Below are positions 62,275 through 64,000 of a stretch of DNA of 64,000 nucleotides, piece by piece; position 1 is the first letter of the stretch, and every line of letters begins with the position of its first letter. The DNA is taken from the NCBI RefSeq assembly GCF_003367195.1, contig NZ_QRGO01000001.1, forward strand, positions 606,501 to 670,500, written 5' to 3'. Origin of the DNA: Undibacter mobilis. Its GTDB lineage: Bacteria; Pseudomonadota; Alphaproteobacteria; Rhizobiales; Xanthobacteraceae. A program made the translations under genes and the position numbers. Below the pieces are notes generated by a model, which ran no database searches, was not told the origin of the DNA, and saw only the letters and a program-made list of their open reading frames with translations.

Positions 62275-63432
62275 CTACAAACTGCGCGCGATCAGCAACT
62301 TCATGATCTCGTTCGTCCCTGCATAGATACGCAGCACGCGGGCATCGCGGTAGAGGCGCGAGATCGGATATTCGTCCATGAAACCGTAGCCGCCGAACAG
62401 CTGCAGGCAGCGGTCGAGCAACTGGCCGAGCGTGTCGGTAAGGCGATATTTGGCCATCGAGGCGGTCACGGTGTCGAGCTTGCCTTCGATGTGCTGACCA
62501 ATGCAATGGTCGAGGAAGACCTTGGCGATGGTGGCGTCAGTTTTGCAAGCGGCGAGTTCGAACTGGGTGTTCTGGAACTCGATGATCGCCTTGCCGAAGG
62601 CCTTGCGGCTCTTGACGTAGTCAATCGTCAAGGCGAGCGCGCGTTCCATCATGGCGACGGCGTTGACGGCGACAATCAGCCGCTCCTGGGGCAATTCCTT
62701 CATGAGCTGATAGAAGCCCTGCCCGGTTTCGGTGCCGAGCAGATTTTCGGCCGGCAGCTTGACGTCGTCGAAGAACAGTTCGGATGTATCGGCCGCATCC
62801 ATGCCGAGCTTCTGCAGCTTGCGGCCGCGTCGAAAGCCGGGTGCGTTGTCGGTCTCGACCACCATCAGCGACACGCCCTTCGAGCCGGCCGCCGGATCGG
62901 TTTTGGCGACGACAATGATGAGGTTGGCGTGCTGACCATTGGTGATGAAGGTCTTGGAGCCGTTGAGCACGTAGCCGTTGCCCGACTTCTCCGCCTTGGT
63001 GCGCACGCCCTGCAGGTCGGAGCCGGTGCCCGGCTCGGTCATGGCGATGGCGCCGATCATTTCGCCGGAAGCGAGCTTGGGCAGCCAGCGCTGCTTCTGC
63101 TCTTCGGTGCCGTAGTGAAGGATGTAGGGCGCGACGATGCCGGAATGCAGCGGCGCACCGAAGGAGTCGAAACCGCCGAGCGAGTATTCGCGGTAGATGA
63201 CCGCCTCATGACCGAAATTGCCGCCGGCACCGCCGTACTCTTCGGGCATCGAAGCGCCGAGCAGACCGGCTTCGCCGGCCTTGGTCCAGACATCGCGCGG
63301 ATAGATACCGGCCTCGTGCCAGGCATCGAGATGCGGGGCATATTCGTCGGCGACAAAGCGGCGGGCCTGCTCTTCGAGCAGGACCAGATCCTCCGTCATC
63401 CATGACGGGCGAGGCAGATTGAGCGCTTCCAT
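62275..63432 (-). CDS. Acyl-CoA dehydrogenase
   Basis: 385 residues. FAD-binding and substrate blocks are [39 protein letters not shown] and [34 protein letters not shown]. The usual MCAD-type catalytic Glu position is Ala (IYAGT), while a Glu is present in ELPQERLIV, the position of the long-chain/isovaleryl-type base. This favours a long-chain or branched acyl substrate (inference). ATG at 63432; the upstream in-frame stretch has no ACAD character. Confidence 0.94.
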   Translation of the reverse strand: MEALNLPRPSWMTEDLVLLEEQARRFVADEYAPHLDAWHEAGIYPRDVWTKAGEAGLLGASMPEEYGGAGGNFGHEAVIYREYSLGGFDSFGAPLHSGIVAPYILHYGTEEQKQRWLPKLASGEMIGAIAMTEPGTGSDLQGVRTKAEKSGNGYVLNGSKTFITNGQHANLIIVVAKTDPAAGSKGVSLMVVETDNAPGFRRGRKLQKLGMDAADTSELFFDDVKLPAENLLGTETGQGFYQLMKELPQERLIVAVNAVAMMERALALTIDYVKSRKAFGKAIIEFQNTQFELAACKTDATIAKVFLDHCIGQHIEGKLDTVTASMAKYRLTDTLGQLLDRCLQLFGGYGFMDEYPISRLYRDARVLRIYAGTNEIMKLLIARSL

Positions 63433-63525
63433 GGGCAGCACGTCCCGGCGAGTCGTTATGTTTGCCGGAAAGAATAGAGGGCCGGACGACCGGGCGCGAG
63501 GGCATTCCGACCCCAAACATGCGCG

Positions 63526-63566
63526 AAAAATAGTTCGGGCGGAGACCCCAAGGCCCCCGCCCGAAC
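63526..63566 (-). terminator. Terminator after the ABC substrate-binding gene
   Basis: Read on the minus strand, GTTCGGGCGG and CCGCCCGAAC form a ten-pair stem followed by TATTTTT. Confidence 0.87.
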
Positions 63567-63591
63567 GGTATTGCTTCGCGTTACCCGGTAT

Positions 63592-64000
63592 TTACTTCGC
63601 CGGGTCCTTGACCTTGTCGACCTTGTCGAACTCGACGTTCTGGTTGACGCCGTTCACCTTCTCGACACGGCGGATGTAGACCGTCTGCACGATGTCGCGG
63701 GTTTCCGGGTCGATCGAGATCGGGCCGCGCGGGCTCTCCCAGGCCATGCCCTTGGCGGCGGCGATGAGGCTGTCGCCGTCGGCCTTGCCGCCGGTCTTCT
63801 TCAGCGCTTCGTAGATCAGGTGCATGCCGTCCCAGCCGCCGACCGAGAACATGTCGGGGTTGCGCTTGAACTCGGCATTGTAGGCCTTCACGAAGTCGTC
63901 GTTCATCTTCGACTTATGCTCCCAGCCGTAGTGGAGCACAGTGATGATGCCGAGCGCCGCATCGCCCATGTTCTTGAGCGTCACGTCGTCCATGGTGAGT
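63592..64000 (-). CDS. Branched-chain-amino-acid-type ABC transporter substrate-binding protein, N-terminus beyond the window
   Basis: About 136 C-terminal residues; the frame runs off the right edge, and the ATG at 63993 is internal. GWEHKSKMNDDFVKAYNAEFKRNPDMFSVGGWDGMHLIYEALKKTGGKADGDSLIAAAKGMAWESPRGPISIDPETRDIVQTVYIRRVEKVNG is the typical LivK-like second lobe. It is a periplasmic receptor, probably for an amino or organic acid. It is placed upstream of the beta-oxidation cluster with its own terminator. Confidence 0.9.
   Translation of the reverse strand, partial: LTMDDVTLKNMGDAALGIITVLHYGWEHKSKMNDDFVKAYNAEFKRNPDMFSVGGWDGMHLIYEALKKTGGKADGDSLIAAAKGMAWESPRGPISIDPETRDIVQTVYIRRVEKVNGVNQNVEFDKVDKVKDPAK

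Overview
The window is GC-rich bacterial chromosome from an alphaproteobacterium, most likely a Hyphomicrobiales (Rhizobiales) member of the Bradyrhizobium/Rhodopseudomonas/Pseudolabrys kind. The evidence is a stand-alone F0 operon (atpI-B-E-b'-b) without F1 genes, the Shemin-type hemA, an aa3 cytochrome oxidase operon ordered ctaC-ctaD-ctaB-coxF-ctaG-ctaE-DUF983-SURF1 followed by thrC and an M16 peptidase, a DUF1127 protein, a FixK/FNR-type site before hemA, and intergenic palindromes typical of that group. No tRNA, rRNA, insertion sequence, integrase or CRISPR array was found. The genome is dense, with many 4-bp start/stop overlaps.

Layout. 1-6219: glycoconjugate/sugar-modification genes (membrane protein cut by the left edge, methyltransferase, Gfo/Idh/MocA oxidoreductase, NAD epimerase, sugar C-methyltransferase, NUDIX), punctuated by GTCATTCCGGGG palindromic elements. 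6238-8723: hemA with its FixK/FNR box, and an AbrB-type membrane protein. 8801-18821: a carboxylate (probably acetate) sensing and uptake locus: a DnaQ-CBS-DUF294 fusion, a hybrid kinase with a sodium/solute-symporter sensor domain, a LuxR response regulator, and a DUF4212 plus symporter pair. 18882-21514: small membrane proteins, YjbQ and a secreted protein. 21684-24296: F0 ATP synthase operon with a recognisable promoter, a palindrome and a terminator. 24528-36819: HAD protein, lipoprotein, GNAT, then M16, thrC and the aa3 oxidase operon on the minus strand, and an IalB-like protein. 36834-46484: small catabolic operon (asparaginase-domain protein, PLP dehydratase, hydratase), AhpD-like protein, TRAP binding protein, TldD, signal peptidase, a PAN-domain protein and a GT39-like protein. 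46656-52098: DUF1127, LysR, tandem EamA exporters, YbaK, GshA. 52200-55395: arsenic operon (arsR-arsC fusion, GAPDH, arsJ). 55517-55693: an unexplained nested hairpin array. 55934-64000: RecD-like helicase, amidohydrolase, and a beta-oxidation cluster (FadJ-like, cupin, thiolase, acyl-CoA dehydrogenase) ending in a branched-chain-type ABC binding protein cut by the right edge.

How the parts work together. The arsenic operon encodes a complete arsenate route: an ArsR repressor fused to ArsC, a GAPDH expected to form 1-arseno-3-phosphoglycerate, and ArsJ expected to export it. The symporter-kinase, regulator and DUF4212/symporter genes look like a self-contained sense-and-import circuit. The oxidase operon holds all three core subunits together with heme O synthesis, copper insertion and SURF1 assembly functions. 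The most unusual structure is the 177-bp element at 55517-55693: a 17-bp perfect inverted repeat enclosing four hairpins whose stems differ but whose loops all begin TTGCGA.
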